Source: Exiguobacterium acetylicum (lineage in GTDB: Bacteria > Bacillota > Bacilli > Exiguobacteriales > Exiguobacteriaceae). Taken from it: a stretch of 64,000 bases of DNA. This document shows, in pieces, positions 33,033-41,781 of this stretch. A program made the translations under genes and the position numbers. The notes under the pieces are model-generated. The model did no database searches. It was not told the DNA's origin and saw nothing but the letters and a program-made list of their open reading frames with translations. Each line of letters begins with the position of its first letter. Within the stretch, counting starts at the first letter, position 1. The stretch spans positions 2,997,001-3,061,000 of the forward strand of contig NZ_CP081878.1 in the NCBI RefSeq assembly GCF_022170825.1. Reading direction: 5' to 3'.

Positions 33033-34037
33033 ATGGATAGCCTGTTTATCATCACCGCCATAATCGTGATTCTCGCACTTAGCTTCGACTTCATCAACGG
33101 TTTCCACGATACAGCGAACTCGATCGCGACTTCGGTGTCGACTCGTGCTTTGAAACCACGTCATGCCATCATCTTGGCTGCATCGATGAACTTCCTAGGT
33201 GCAATCACGTTCACTGGAGTCGCAAAAACGATTTCTGGTGATATCGTTGACCCGTCAACACTCGAACATGGTAGCTACGTCGTCATCGCTGCCTTGATTT
33301 CAGCGATTGCCTGGAACCTTTTGACTTGGTACTTCGGTATTCCGTCAAGTTCTTCGCATACACTGATTGGTTCGATTGCCGGTGCCGCTGTGGCATCTGT
33401 CGGATTCGGTGGAATCGAAGCAAAAGGATTCTTAAAGATCATTCAAGCTCTATTGATTTCACCTGTTCTCGCATTTACACTCGGTTTCATCGTTTATGCA
33501 ATCTTTAAGGTCATCTTCAAAAAAGGAAACTTGGCGAAGACGAATCGTCGCTTCCGTCATGTCCAAATTGCTACCGCTGCTTTGCAGTCGTATACACACG
33601 GTACGAACGACGCACAAAAAGCGATGGGGATCATTACGCTCGCTTTGATCTCATCTGGTTATCAAACGGACCACGAAGTTGCCACTTGGGTTAAACTCTC
33701 TTGTGCGATCGCAATGGGTCTTGGAACATCTGTCGGTGGATGGCGCATCATCAAAACCGTTGGTGGTCAAATCATGAAAATCCGTCCAGTCAACGGTGTT
33801 GCAGCTGACTTAACATCAGCAGCGATCATCTTTGGTGCAACGGCGATTCATCTTCCGGTTTCGACGACACACGTCATCTCTTCTGCCATCTTGGGTGTAG
33901 GTACATCGCACCGTAAGAAAGGTGTCAAGTGGGGAACAGCACAACGCATGCTTATCACATGGGTCATCACATTGCCGATTTCAATGGCTTTCGCTGCTTT
34001 GATCTACTACATTCTCGACTTCTTATTCATTAAATAA
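33033..34037 (+). CDS. Low-affinity inorganic phosphate transporter, PiT family
   Basis: A 334-residue membrane protein with about ten helices. The two inverted PiT signatures are visible: FDFINGFHDTANSIATSVSTRAL near the N-terminus and QSYTHGTNDAQKAMGIITLAL in the second half. It takes up phosphate as a metal-phosphate complex with protons or sodium. Co-transcribed with the DUF47 accessory gene; terminator follows. Confidence 0.95.
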   Translation: MDSLFIITAIIVILALSFDFINGFHDTANSIATSVSTRALKPRHAIILAASMNFLGAITFTGVAKTISGDIVDPSTLEHGSYVVIAALISAIAWNLLTWYFGIPSSSSHTLIGSIAGAAVASVGFGGIEAKGFLKIIQALLISPVLAFTLGFIVYAIFKVIFKKGNLAKTNRRFRHVQIATAALQSYTHGTNDAQKAMGIITLALISSGYQTDHEVATWVKLSCAIAMGLGTSVGGWRIIKTVGGQIMKIRPVNGVAADLTSAAIIFGATAIHLPVSTTHVISSAILGVGTSHRKKGVKWGTAQRMLITWVITLPISMAFAALIYYILDFLFIK

Positions 34038-34044
34038 GTACTTG

Positions 34045-34073
34045 CCCCACCTATTCAAAAGAGGTGGGGTTTT
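34045..34073 (+). terminator. Intrinsic terminator after pit
   Basis: CCCCACCT pairs with AGGTGGGG, then TTTTGTG. Confidence 0.82.
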
Positions 34074-34168
34074 GTGTACGTTAAAAGCGTCGATAGTTGT
34101 TGTTTTTCCCATAATTCGCTATGATGAAGAACAAGAAGGATTGTCTATTTCTTTAGGAGGAATGCCCC

Positions 34169-34984
34169 ATGACAAAACGTAAAGCCTTAACGATTGCCGG
34201 TTCCGACACGAGTGGTGGAGCTGGTATTCAAGCTGATTTGAAGACGTTCCAAGAACTTGGTGTCTATGGAATGAATGCCTTGACGGTCATCGTCGCACAA
34301 GACCCTGATCATTCTTGGCACCACGCGGTTTACCCAATCGACACAGAACTCGTCCGGACACAAATCCATACGGTCCTTGGAGGTATTGGTGTTGATGCGA
34401 TGAAGACGGGAATGCTCCCGACTGTCGAAATCATTGAAGCCGTTGCTGAAAAAATTAAATCTTCCGGCGTCCAAAACGTCGTCATCGATCCTGTCATGGT
34501 CTGTAAAGGCGAAGACGAGGTGTTGAATCCTGATACAGCGAATGCACTTCGCGATGTCCTGACACCGCTTGCGACTGTCGTCACTCCGAACGTCTTCGAA
34601 GCAGGACAATTGTCCGGTCTCGGCAAAACGCCGTCAACGATCGACGAGATGAAACTTGCAGCAGCGCGGATTCACGAAAAAGGTGCGCAATACGTTCTTG
34701 TCAAAGGTGGCAGTAAGATTGATCATCCACAAGCAGTTGACGTGCTTTATGACGGAAAAGAGTTTATCCTGATTGAGGACGAACGAATCGAGACACCGTA
34801 CACGCACGGTGCTGGCTGCACGTACTCTGCAGCAATCACGGCCGAACTCGCAAAAGGTGCATCGGTAGAAGCCGCTGTCCGTACAGCAAAATCTTTCATC
34901 ACTTCTGCGATTCGTCATTCATTCCGTTTGAATGAATACGTTGGACCAACTGATCACGCTGCACATCGTACAGTCCAGTCTTGA
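34169..34984 (+). CDS. pdxK: Pyridoxine/hydroxymethylpyrimidine kinase (PdxK)
   Basis: A 271-residue ribokinase-fold kinase, closest in layout to Bacillus PdxK (formerly called ThiD), phosphorylating pyridoxine, pyridoxal and HMP. It begins KALTIAGSDTSGGAGIQADLKTFQ, has GVDAMKTGMLPTVEIIE, VVIDPVMVCKGEDEVL and the catalytic anion hole TPYTHGAGCTYSAAITAELAKG. The stand-alone position outside thi genes fits vitamin B6 salvage. RBS TTAGGAGG is strong. Confidence 0.92.
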   Translation: MTKRKALTIAGSDTSGGAGIQADLKTFQELGVYGMNALTVIVAQDPDHSWHHAVYPIDTELVRTQIHTVLGGIGVDAMKTGMLPTVEIIEAVAEKIKSSGVQNVVIDPVMVCKGEDEVLNPDTANALRDVLTPLATVVTPNVFEAGQLSGLGKTPSTIDEMKLAAARIHEKGAQYVLVKGGSKIDHPQAVDVLYDGKEFILIEDERIETPYTHGAGCTYSAAITAELAKGASVEAAVRTAKSFITSAIRHSFRLNEYVGPTDHAAHRTVQS

Positions 34985-35045
34985 TCCGCTCAAGAAGTCC
35001 GCGATATCCGCGGGCTTCTTTCTGTATAGGAGAGGAGAATAATTT

Positions 35046-35414
35046 ATGCAAGCCATTGATTTACAAGAGATTCAACACTATATCGACGCGCATGCGAATA
35101 CACCGTTATATGTACATGTCGAAACGACGAACGGGGCATACGCCACGCACCAGGATCCAACATTCCATAGTGCGGGTATGTTTTTCCGTAATGCGGAAAT
35201 CACTTACGAACGGGGTCTGATCACAGGAAACGGACCTTACCGGATTGGTCTTAAGCTAGCACATGGTTGGTTATACGGAGAAGGCTTGACTGACTTTGAA
35301 TTCGCTGGGGATCAATTATTGATCGCGGGTCACGATGTCGAAGGACGTCTTGCGATTGCTTTTGAACTCAGCCCGACACCATTCGCTCAAGGCGCAGAGG
35401 AGGTAGACGCATGA
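35046..35414 (+). CDS. yojF: YojF family protein (DUF1806)
   Basis: A 122-residue soluble protein. DUF1806 features: LYVHVETTNGAYATH, AGMFFRNAEITYERGLITGNGPYRIGLKL and a beta-rich C-terminus. As in Bacillus it overlaps the start of bshB2 by four bases, a conserved pair. Its biochemical role is unknown; the coupling suggests a link to bacillithiol metabolism. Confidence 0.9.
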   Translation: MQAIDLQEIQHYIDAHANTPLYVHVETTNGAYATHQDPTFHSAGMFFRNAEITYERGLITGNGPYRIGLKLAHGWLYGEGLTDFEFAGDQLLIAGHDVEGRLAIAFELSPTPFAQGAEEVDA

Positions 35415-36061
35415 CACACGAAGATCATTTACTCGTCGTCTTCCCTCATCCGGATGACGAAGCCTTCAGTTCTGCCGGTACAATCATCGAGCACGCTGAA
35501 AATCGTGGTCCTGTCACATACGCTTGTTTGACGCTTGGTGAGATGGGACGTAACATGGGTCGTCCTGTCTTTACGAACCGGGAACAGCTCGCAACGATTC
35601 GTAAACGTGAGTTGATCGATGCTGCTGAAAAAATGAAAATCTCGGATCTCCAAATGTGGGGACTTCGCGATAAGACCGTTGAATTCGAGGATGAAGCAGC
35701 GCTTGCTGATCGTATTCTTGCTTTGATTCAACAAACACGCCCGACTCGTTTGATTTCGTTCTATCCGGGTTACGCAGTCCATCCCGATCATGAAGCGACA
35801 GCCCGTGCCGTCGTTCGTGCACTTCGGATGATGGATGCTGCTGATCGCCCAGAGTTCCTTGCTGTCGCTTTTGCGAACAATACAAAAGAAGAGCTCGGAG
35901 AAGGAACATTCATTCATGATGTCAGTGCCTATACGGATCAAAAAATCAAAGCACTCGAAGCACATGCTTCACAAACCGGTGGTCTGATGAAAGTCATCTC
36001 GGAAGACTCGAACATTCGTGATTTACTTGTCAAAGAACGCTACTATCACTATCCGCTTTAA
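35411..36061 (+). CDS. bshB2: Bacillithiol biosynthesis deacetylase BshB2
   Basis: A 216-residue zinc-dependent LmbE/PIG-L family deacetylase that converts GlcNAc-malate to GlcN-malate for bacillithiol and may also amidate-cleave S-conjugates. Zinc ligands are in PHPDDEAFSSAGTI (His, Asp-Asp) and HPDHEATARAV (His). ATG overlaps the yojF stop. Bacillithiol use is typical of Bacillota and supports the taxonomic reading. Confidence 0.93.
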   Translation: MTHEDHLLVVFPHPDDEAFSSAGTIIEHAENRGPVTYACLTLGEMGRNMGRPVFTNREQLATIRKRELIDAAEKMKISDLQMWGLRDKTVEFEDEAALADRILALIQQTRPTRLISFYPGYAVHPDHEATARAVVRALRMMDAADRPEFLAVAFANNTKEELGEGTFIHDVSAYTDQKIKALEAHASQTGGLMKVISEDSNIRDLLVKERYYHYPL

Positions 36062-36064
36062 TTT

Positions 36065-36113
36065 TTTTGAGAGATGCGCATCGTCAAATCGACGATACGC
36101 ATCTCTTTTTTTG
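36065..36113 (+). terminator. Intrinsic terminator after bshB2
   Basis: GAGATGCG-ATCGTC and GACGAT-CGCATCTC pair with one bulge each side, then T8. Confidence 0.88.
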
Positions 36114-36176
36114 TCTTCATCAGAAAACGTCGACTTTTCGAACGGCTTCTGCTAGTGTGAATAGTTGAGACTACGT

Positions 36177-36214
36177 CTCCGGAGTTCGTAACCTCCTCCG
36201 TTATAAAAACTAGG
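36177..36214 (+). promoter_or_regulatory. preQ1-I riboswitch, translational type
   Basis: CGGAG (36180-36184) pairs with CTCCG (36196-36200) around TTCGTAACCTC; then comes TTATAAAAACTAGG, the A-rich tail and pseudoknot strand of class I preQ1 aptamers. The tail runs into the ribosome-binding region (GGAATGGAAG) of queC, so preQ1 binding should hide it. Confidence 0.82.
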
Positions 36215-36230
36215 AATGGAAGTGTACATT

Positions 36231-36887
36231 ATGAAAAACGAACGTGCTCTTGTCGTCTTTAGTGGCGGCCAAGACTCAACGACTTGTCTGTTTCAGGCAC
36301 TGAAACAGTATGAAGAAGTCGAAGTCGTGACGTTTAATTACGGACAACGTCATGCACAAGAACTCGAAGTCGCACGCGACATCGCCTCAGAGCTTGGTGT
36401 CAAACACCATGAGCTCGACCTCTCTCTTCTCAGTCAATTGACGAGTAATTCCTTGACTGACCACAGCCAAACCATCACAACGAACGAAGATGGTCTTCCT
36501 TCTACTTTTGTAGATGGACGGAACCACCTGTTTCTTTCGTTCGCAGCCGTCCTTGCGAAAGGACGTGGGATTCGTCACATCGTCACTGGCGTATGTGAAA
36601 CAGACTTTTCCGGTTACCCAGACTGCCGTGATGCCTTCATCAAGTCACTCAACGTGACATTGAACCTTGCGATGGACTATCCATTCGTACTTCACACGCC
36701 ACTCATGTGGCTCGACAAAAAGGAAACATGGGCGCTTGCCGACTCACTCGGCGCGTTTGATTTCGTTCGGAATCGGACGTTGACATGCTACAACGGTGTC
36801 ATCGGAGATGGTTGTGGCGAATGCCCAGCCTGTGAATTACGTAAAAATGGATTAGATGCATACATCAAGGAGGTTCAACATACATGA
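36231..36887 (+). CDS. queC: 7-cyano-7-deazaguanine synthase QueC
   Basis: A 218-residue ATP-dependent enzyme converting carboxy-deazaguanine to preQ0 in the queuosine path. The PP-loop is [17 protein letters not shown], and the C-terminal zinc site is [25 protein letters not shown] 36231 sits 17 bases after the preQ1 riboswitch tail. First gene of the queCDEF operon; its stop overlaps queD by four bases. Confidence 0.96.
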   Translation: MKNERALVVFSGGQDSTTCLFQALKQYEEVEVVTFNYGQRHAQELEVARDIASELGVKHHELDLSLLSQLTSNSLTDHSQTITTNEDGLPSTFVDGRNHLFLSFAAVLAKGRGIRHIVTGVCETDFSGYPDCRDAFIKSLNVTLNLAMDYPFVLHTPLMWLDKKETWALADSLGAFDFVRNRTLTCYNGVIGDGCGECPACELRKNGLDAYIKEVQHT

Positions 36888-37339
36888 CATTCAACTACGA
36901 AGCACCTGAAACGGTCGAGCGCCCAACTGGCGACTCGCTTATCTATACGAAATCCCGCGTCATGATCGTCAAAAAACTGACGTTCGACGCAGCACACCAC
37001 CTGTATGACTACGATGGAAAATGTCGTGCTCTTCACGGTCACACATACCACGTCGATATGGGGATCAGTGGCTTTCTTGATCACCGCGGTATGACACTCG
37101 ATTTTGGTGACCTCAAAAAAATCTTTAAAACACATCTCGAACCGCTTCTCGATCACCGCTATCTGAATGAATCGTTGCCGTATATGAATACGACAGCCGA
37201 AAACATGGCGGCGTGGATTTTTGAGACACTCGGACAACACCTTCCAGATGAACGTGGACTTCGTGTCGAGTTCGTCAAACTCTATGAGACACCGACTGCC
37301 TTTGCTGAAGTTCGTCGTGAGTGGATGAACGAAGCATGA
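36884..37339 (+). CDS. queD: 6-carboxytetrahydropterin synthase QueD
   Basis: A 151-residue enzyme making 6-carboxy-tetrahydropterin from dihydroneopterin triphosphate. Zinc histidines lie in [24 protein letters not shown] (split here by ordinary residues), and DFGDLKKIF and LDHRYLNE follow, with Glu near the end (KLYETPTAF). RBS AAGGAGG overlaps the end of queC. Overlaps queE start by four bases. Confidence 0.94.
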   Translation: MTFNYEAPETVERPTGDSLIYTKSRVMIVKKLTFDAAHHLYDYDGKCRALHGHTYHVDMGISGFLDHRGMTLDFGDLKKIFKTHLEPLLDHRYLNESLPYMNTTAENMAAWIFETLGQHLPDERGLRVEFVKLYETPTAFAEVRREWMNEA

Positions 37340-38052
37340 GTGCCTTAACGAAAACACCAAAAGTTCCGGTTCTCGAGATTTTCGGACCGACGTTCCAAGG
37401 AGAAGGACGATCAATCGGTCAAAAGACGATGTTCGTCCGGACGGGTGGTTGTGATTATTCCTGTTCGTGGTGCGACTCCGCCTTCACATGGGATGGTTCT
37501 GAAAAACCAGAACTGTTAACGGCTGAAACGATCATCGAACGGCTTGATGCACTCGGCTCTTACGGACATGTTACGATTTCAGGTGGAAATCCGTTACTTC
37601 ATGCATCGATCGGTACATTGGTTGCAGCATTAAAAGAACGAAACGTCACGATGTCCGTTGAGACACAAGGTTCTTACTGGCAAAATTGGTTGCTCGATAT
37701 CGATGACGTCACACTCAGTCCAAAACCACCTTCAAGTGGGATGAAGATTGATTTTGATCGCTTGGATGTTTTTTTCAAGCGTCTACCAGAACAACAGCGT
37801 GCGGTTAAAATCGTCATCTTTGATGAAGCAGATCTCGATTTCGCTGCGATGATTTCAGAGCGATATGCCTTAAAAATGCTCTATCTATCACTCGGAAATC
37901 CGGATCCGCAAGAAGAAGGTACGATTGCCCCACGGATGCTACACGATTTAAAAACACTTTGGGAACGCGTTGCTCGTGATGAACGTTTTAATCATGCACG
38001 TGTCCTACCACAACTACACGCCCTCGTTTTCGCGAACGATCGTGGCGTTTAA
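37336..38052 (+). CDS. queE: 7-carboxy-7-deazaguanine synthase QueE (radical SAM)
   Basis: A 238-residue radical SAM enzyme that contracts the pterin ring to 7-carboxy-7-deazaguanine. It starts with the QueE motif VLEIFGPTFQGEGRSIGQ, then carries the 4Fe-4S cluster cysteines in GGCDYSCSWCDS (CxxxCxxC) and SGGNPLLH. ATG 37336 overlaps the queD stop; the frame upstream belongs to queD. Confidence 0.95.
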   Translation: MSALTKTPKVPVLEIFGPTFQGEGRSIGQKTMFVRTGGCDYSCSWCDSAFTWDGSEKPELLTAETIIERLDALGSYGHVTISGGNPLLHASIGTLVAALKERNVTMSVETQGSYWQNWLLDIDDVTLSPKPPSSGMKIDFDRLDVFFKRLPEQQRAVKIVIFDEADLDFAAMISERYALKMLYLSLGNPDPQEEGTIAPRMLHDLKTLWERVARDERFNHARVLPQLHALVFANDRGV

Positions 38053-38065
38053 GGAGAAATGATTT

Positions 38066-38554
38066 ATGCGCCCTGAAGATTTAAACGACTTATCGTTACT
38101 CGGCCAAAAAGCCGTTCCATACATTTTTGAATACCAACCCGAAGTACTCGAAGCATTCCCGAACCGTCATCCGGAAAACGATTACTTCGTTAAATTCAAT
38201 GCACCAGAATTTACGAGTCTTTGCCCGATCACGAATCAACCGGACTTCGCGACGATTTACATCTCGTACATCCCGGACGAAAAACTCGTCGAGTCGAAGT
38301 CACTCAAGTTATATCTATTCAGCTTCCGCAACCACGGTGATTTCCATGAGAACTGTATCAACGTCATCGGAAAAGACCTTGTGAAGTTGATGGAACCACG
38401 TTACCTTGAAGTATGGGGCAAATTTACGCCACGCGGTGGAATCTCGATTGACCCGTACTACAATTACGGGAAGCCTGGTACAAAATATGAGCAGATGGCA
38501 GAGCATCGTCTATTTAATCACGATCTCTATCCTGAAACGATCGATAATCGTTAA
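38066..38554 (+). CDS. queF: NADPH-dependent preQ0 reductase QueF
   Basis: A 162-residue type I nitrile reductase converting preQ0 to preQ1. The nucleophilic Cys is in [16 protein letters not shown], and the QueF motif is [22 protein letters not shown]. It completes the pathway to preQ1, the riboswitch ligand, so the operon is under end-product feedback. TAAGGAG precedes the ATG, terminator follows. Confidence 0.96.
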   Translation: MRPEDLNDLSLLGQKAVPYIFEYQPEVLEAFPNRHPENDYFVKFNAPEFTSLCPITNQPDFATIYISYIPDEKLVESKSLKLYLFSFRNHGDFHENCINVIGKDLVKLMEPRYLEVWGKFTPRGGISIDPYYNYGKPGTKYEQMAEHRLFNHDLYPETIDNR

Positions 38555-38563
38555 GACGACTAA

Positions 38564-38601
38564 AAAAGGAACCGCGGAAAATTCCACGGTTCCTTTTTTT
38601 G
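38564..38601. terminator. Intrinsic terminator after queF
   Basis: AAAAAAGGAACCG-GGAA pairs with TTCC-CGGTTCCTTTTTT; convergent genes. Confidence 0.9.
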
Positions 38602-38608
38602 ATGCTTA

Positions 38609-38890
38609 TCAACTAGATGGAAGGTCGATCAAGGTCGTACTATTTTGCTGACGGATGACTTCAGATGGCCAGATGTGCCGAAGTAAATGATCCGAAGGGA
38701 CATGCAAGGCACGTGCCAGTCGCTCAATCATTGAAAAGGAGGGATGGGCAATGCTACTTTCGATACGTTGAATCATCTCGGGTGTCGTTTCGGTCAACTC
38801 AGCTAAAGTTTTCTGATCGAACTGGTGACGTTCTCTTAATGTACGAATACGCTGACCGTACTGCCCAATCGGTTGAATCACTTCTTTCAT
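38609..38890 (-). CDS. XRE-family helix-turn-helix regulator
   Basis: A 93-residue protein: GQRIRTLRERHQFDQKTLAELTETTPEMIQRIESSIAHPS is a Cro/CI-type HTH (split by ordinary residues), then SMIERLARALHVPSDHLL. No sensor domain. ATG 38890 with GAAAGGA upstream is preferred; the frame extends to 38968 without family similarity. It diverges from the PTS-mapP operon and could regulate it (inference). Confidence 0.82.
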   Translation of the reverse strand: MKEVIQPIGQYGQRIRTLRERHQFDQKTLAELTETTPEMIQRIESSIAHPSFSMIERLARALHVPSDHLLRHIWPSEVIRQQNSTTLIDLPSS

Positions 38891-39062
38891 CCGCCAAACA
38901 TCCTTTCTTTTTTGAAACCAGACAACGTTCACTGTAGTCTTATTCCCACTTTTTTTAAATCTGAACACCTTTCCGAATCATCAATTTTCTTTAGAAATAA
39001 AATTTCAAATATTTTTCTTGTAAAACACTAGCTTTTTAAAAAGTTATCGCTTACAATTCTAT

Positions 39063-39077
39063 ATGCAAACGGTTGCA
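39063..39077 (+). promoter_or_regulatory. Catabolite-response element (cre)
   Basis: ATGCAAACGGTTGCA matches WTGNAANCGNWNNCW at every position. It lies 73 bp before the PTS start. The decamer ATCGCTTACA flanks it on both sides (about 39046-39055 and 39081-39090), possibly a further regulator site. Confidence 0.72.
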
Positions 39078-39149
39078 TTAATCGCTTACATTATTGCACT
39101 GTTCTTACACACATATTAGAGAAAAAGAGATACAAAGGAGTGAATGATC

Positions 39150-40811
39150 TTGAAAAATGCTATTTCGTTTGATTTTTGGCAAAAACTCGGTAAAGCTTTG
39201 ATGGTCGTCATCGCCGTCATGCCTGCTGCAGGTATCATGATTTCGGTCGGGAAACTGATCGGTATGTACGGAGGCGACATCGCGTTAATGCAAACGATTG
39301 CCCGAATCGTTGAAGATTTAGGTTGGGCCATCATTACGAATCTCCACGTCTTATTCGCGGTTGCGATTGGTGGATCATGGGCAAAAGAACGTGCTGGTGG
39401 TGCGTTCGCGGCGTTACTCGCTTTCATTTTGATCAACCGTGTCACAGGAGCTATCTTCGGTGTCAATGCTGACATGATCGCGGATCCAAAAGCAACAGTC
39501 GATTCATTACTCGGTTCTGAGCTTATCGTAAAAGATTATTTCACTTCAGTTTTAGGCGCACCTGCGCTTAACATGGGCGTATTCGTCGGAATCATCTCTG
39601 GTTTCCTTGGTGCCGTTCTCTTTAATAAATTCTATAACTTCAGCAAGTTGCCAGATGCGCTTGCCTTCTTCAACGGAAAGCGTTTTGTTCCATTCGTCGT
39701 CATCGGTGGATCAGTCGTTGCAGCATTTGCTTTATCACTCGTTTGGCCGTTCGTCCAAGGATTATTGAATGACTTCGGGCGCTGGATTGCCTCTTCACGC
39801 GATTCTGCACCAATCATTGCACCGTTCGTATACGGTACACTCGAGCGTCTATTACTACCGTTTGGTCTGCATCACATGTTGACTGTTCCAATGAACTACA
39901 CGGAGCTCGGTGGAACGTATAAAATCTTGACGGGAGCTGCTCAAGGCTCAACGGTTGCCGGTCAAGATCCACTTTGGTTAGCTTGGATCACTGACCTTGT
40001 CAACTTGAAACAAGCTGGCAACACACAAGGATATAACGACTTGATCAACAGCGTTGTTCCTGCCCGTTTCAAAGAAGGACAAGTCGTCACATCACTTGCT
40101 TCATTGATTGGTATTGCCCTTGCGATGTATATGTCGGTTGATGAAGATAAGAAAAAGGCGTACAAACCCGTCTTCTTATCTGCAGGACTTGCTGTCTTCT
40201 TAACAGGTGTCACAGAGCCAATCGAATTCATGTTCATGTTCATCGCTCCTGTCCTTTACGTCATCTATGCTGTACTAACAGGTGTTGCTTTCGCACTGGC
40301 AGATGTCATGCATCTTCGGATTCACGCCTTCGGTGCCATTGAACTTCTGACACGGATTCCTTTGATTGCAAAAGCAGGATTGATTGGTGATTTGATTCGC
40401 TTTATCGGTGTCTGTGTGTTCTTCTTCTTCTTAAACTTCTTTACGTTCCGCTTCGTCATCAAAAAGTTCAACTATGCGACACCAGGTCGTAACGGGAACT
40501 ATCTTGATGACATCAACGTATCTACAACTGAAGCTTCAGGTGAGGCTGCTGCGACATCAGCTCCTGCCGACGGTTCACAAGCTTCACAAATCATCGATTT
40601 GCTTGGTGGACAGCAAAACATCGAAGACGTCGATGCTTGTATGACACGTCTCCGTGTCACTGTCAAAGATCCAGCGCTTGTCGCAAAAGAAGCAGACTGG
40701 AAAGCAAACGGTGCACTCGGTCTGATCCTTAAGAACAATGGCGTGCAAGCCATTTACGGTCCAAAAGCCGATATCTTAAAATCAGATATCCAAGACCGGA
40801 TTGGCGCATAA
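39150..40811 (+). CDS. PTS EIICB permease, maltose/glucose type (MalT/PtsG-like)
   Basis: A 553-residue sugar permease that phosphorylates its sugar during uptake. The EIIC domain fills residues 1-440 (FWQKLGKALMVVIAVMPAAG at the start, GLHHMLTVPMNY, LTGVTEPIEFMFMFIAPVLY), a Thr/Ala-rich linker follows, and the EIIB domain near 470-553 carries the phosphocysteine in DVDACMTRLRV. There is no EIIA domain, so EIIA-Glc must come from elsewhere. AAAGGAG fits TTG 39150 better than ATG 39144. The next gene resembles maltose-6'-phosphate phosphatase, so maltose is the likely substrate (inference). Confidence 0.85.
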   Translation: MKNAISFDFWQKLGKALMVVIAVMPAAGIMISVGKLIGMYGGDIALMQTIARIVEDLGWAIITNLHVLFAVAIGGSWAKERAGGAFAALLAFILINRVTGAIFGVNADMIADPKATVDSLLGSELIVKDYFTSVLGAPALNMGVFVGIISGFLGAVLFNKFYNFSKLPDALAFFNGKRFVPFVVIGGSVVAAFALSLVWPFVQGLLNDFGRWIASSRDSAPIIAPFVYGTLERLLLPFGLHHMLTVPMNYTELGGTYKILTGAAQGSTVAGQDPLWLAWITDLVNLKQAGNTQGYNDLINSVVPARFKEGQVVTSLASLIGIALAMYMSVDEDKKKAYKPVFLSAGLAVFLTGVTEPIEFMFMFIAPVLYVIYAVLTGVAFALADVMHLRIHAFGAIELLTRIPLIAKAGLIGDLIRFIGVCVFFFFLNFFTFRFVIKKFNYATPGRNGNYLDDINVSTTEASGEAAATSAPADGSQASQIIDLLGGQQNIEDVDACMTRLRVTVKDPALVAKEADWKANGALGLILKNNGVQAIYGPKADILKSDIQDRIGA

Positions 40812-40836
40812 ACCTGCGAGATTAGGGAACTACCTA

Positions 40837-40872
40837 AAGGTGAAGCTCTTTCATAAGAGTTTCACCTTTCTT
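40837..40872 (+). terminator. Intergenic hairpin between PTS gene and mapP-like gene
   Basis: AAAGGTGAAGCTCTT pairs with AAGAGTTTCACCTTT with one mismatch, then CTTATTTG. Weak U tract: partial terminator or processing site that would set the ratio of the two genes. Confidence 0.6.
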
Positions 40873-40897
40873 ATTTGAAAAATCAGGAGGATCACTC

Positions 40898-41701
40898 ATG
40901 CGTCTACTCACATTAAACTGTCATTCGTGGCAAGAAGAACAGCCTCTCGAAAAATTAAATCAAATCGTCCAACAGATCCTCGCTCAAGATTACGATGTCA
41001 TCGCGCTGCAGGAAGTCAGTCAATTGATGGATACACCGATCGTCCATGACGATGTGCGCAATGACAATTTTGCTTATTTAATCCAGCAAGCCTTAAAAAA
41101 ACAAGGGCAAACCTACTCTCTCGTTTGGGATTTCGCCCATATCGGATACGATAAATATGAAGAAGGACTCGCTCTTTTGACGAAACATCCGATTCTAAAG
41201 TCGGACAGTTATTATGTCAGCCGGAGTCAAGATACACTTGATTGGAAATCACGGAAAATCGTCCGTGCGACGATTCAAGTCGACGGGACACCGATTACAT
41301 TCAACACCTGCCATCTCGGCTGGTGGGCAGATGAAGCAGAACCCTTCCAAGAACAGTTCAATCATTTGATGGCTAGGATGGATCCACTCGAATGGACGTT
41401 ATTCCTTGGTGATTTCAACAACGATGCCTTAGAACGTGATACTGGTTATGATTATATGATGCAACGTGGATTACACGATGTTTTCCTGCTTGCTAAGGAA
41501 ACAGTCGGGATCGAAACGATCAATGGTAATATCGATGGCTGGGAAGATAATCAACAAGGCTTGCGGATCGACCTCGTTTTATCGAATCGAAAGATTGATG
41601 TTGAACGTGTCGGTGTCGTGTTCGATGGGATTCACGGACCGATTGTTTCCGATCACTATGGCGTTGAAGTCGATATCTTGATTCAAAAAAATGAACATTG
41701 A
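40898..41701 (+). CDS. mapP: EEP-family phosphatase, probable maltose 6'-phosphate phosphatase
   Basis: A 267-residue cytoplasmic endonuclease/exonuclease/phosphatase-fold enzyme. Metal and catalytic residues are in LTLNCHSW (Asn), DVIALQEVSQ (Glu), FNTCHLGWW (His), LFLGDFNNDA (Asp, Asn) and IVSDHYGVEV (Asp-His). MapP enzymes of Enterococcus and Lactobacillus belong to this fold and are encoded with the maltose PTS; the same pairing here supports the name. Alternative: another sugar-phosphate phosphatase. RBS CAGGAGG. Confidence 0.72.
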   Translation: MRLLTLNCHSWQEEQPLEKLNQIVQQILAQDYDVIALQEVSQLMDTPIVHDDVRNDNFAYLIQQALKKQGQTYSLVWDFAHIGYDKYEEGLALLTKHPILKSDSYYVSRSQDTLDWKSRKIVRATIQVDGTPITFNTCHLGWWADEAEPFQEQFNHLMARMDPLEWTLFLGDFNNDALERDTGYDYMMQRGLHDVFLLAKETVGIETINGNIDGWEDNQQGLRIDLVLSNRKIDVERVGVVFDGIHGPIVSDHYGVEVDILIQKNEH

Positions 41702-41704
41702 GTA

Positions 41705-41734
41705 TTGACAACGCTTTCTTTTCTCCTTTATGAT
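41705..41734 (+). promoter_or_regulatory. Promoter of sucrose-type PTS operon with overlapping cre
   Basis: TTGACA (41705-41710), 18-bp spacer, TATGAT (41729-41734). TTGACAACGCTTTCT (41705-41719) matches the cre consensus with one mismatch and overlaps the -35, so CcpA should repress initiation. Confidence 0.7.
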
Positions 41735-41753
41735 GAAATCAAATCAATAGTGC

Positions 41754-41781
41754 GGATTGTGACAGTACGGCTGGCAAGACC
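41754..41781 (+). promoter_or_regulatory. RAT: ribonucleic antiterminator target
   Basis: GGATTGTGACAG ... CTGGCAAGACC around a TACGG apex is the BglG/SacT/LicT RAT sequence. Its last seven bases are the first strand of the following terminator, so protein-bound RAT and terminator exclude each other. Confidence 0.88.

Noticed and set aside
35429-35965. 178-codon minus-strand frame over bshB2
   Set aside because: Antisense to a conserved gene, no start context.
36121-36180. Separate promoter or second aptamer upstream of the preQ1 element
   Set aside because: No clean -35/-10 pair or tandem aptamer could be recognised.
36875-37414. 179-codon minus-strand frame across queD/queE
   Set aside because: Antisense to two conserved overlapping genes.
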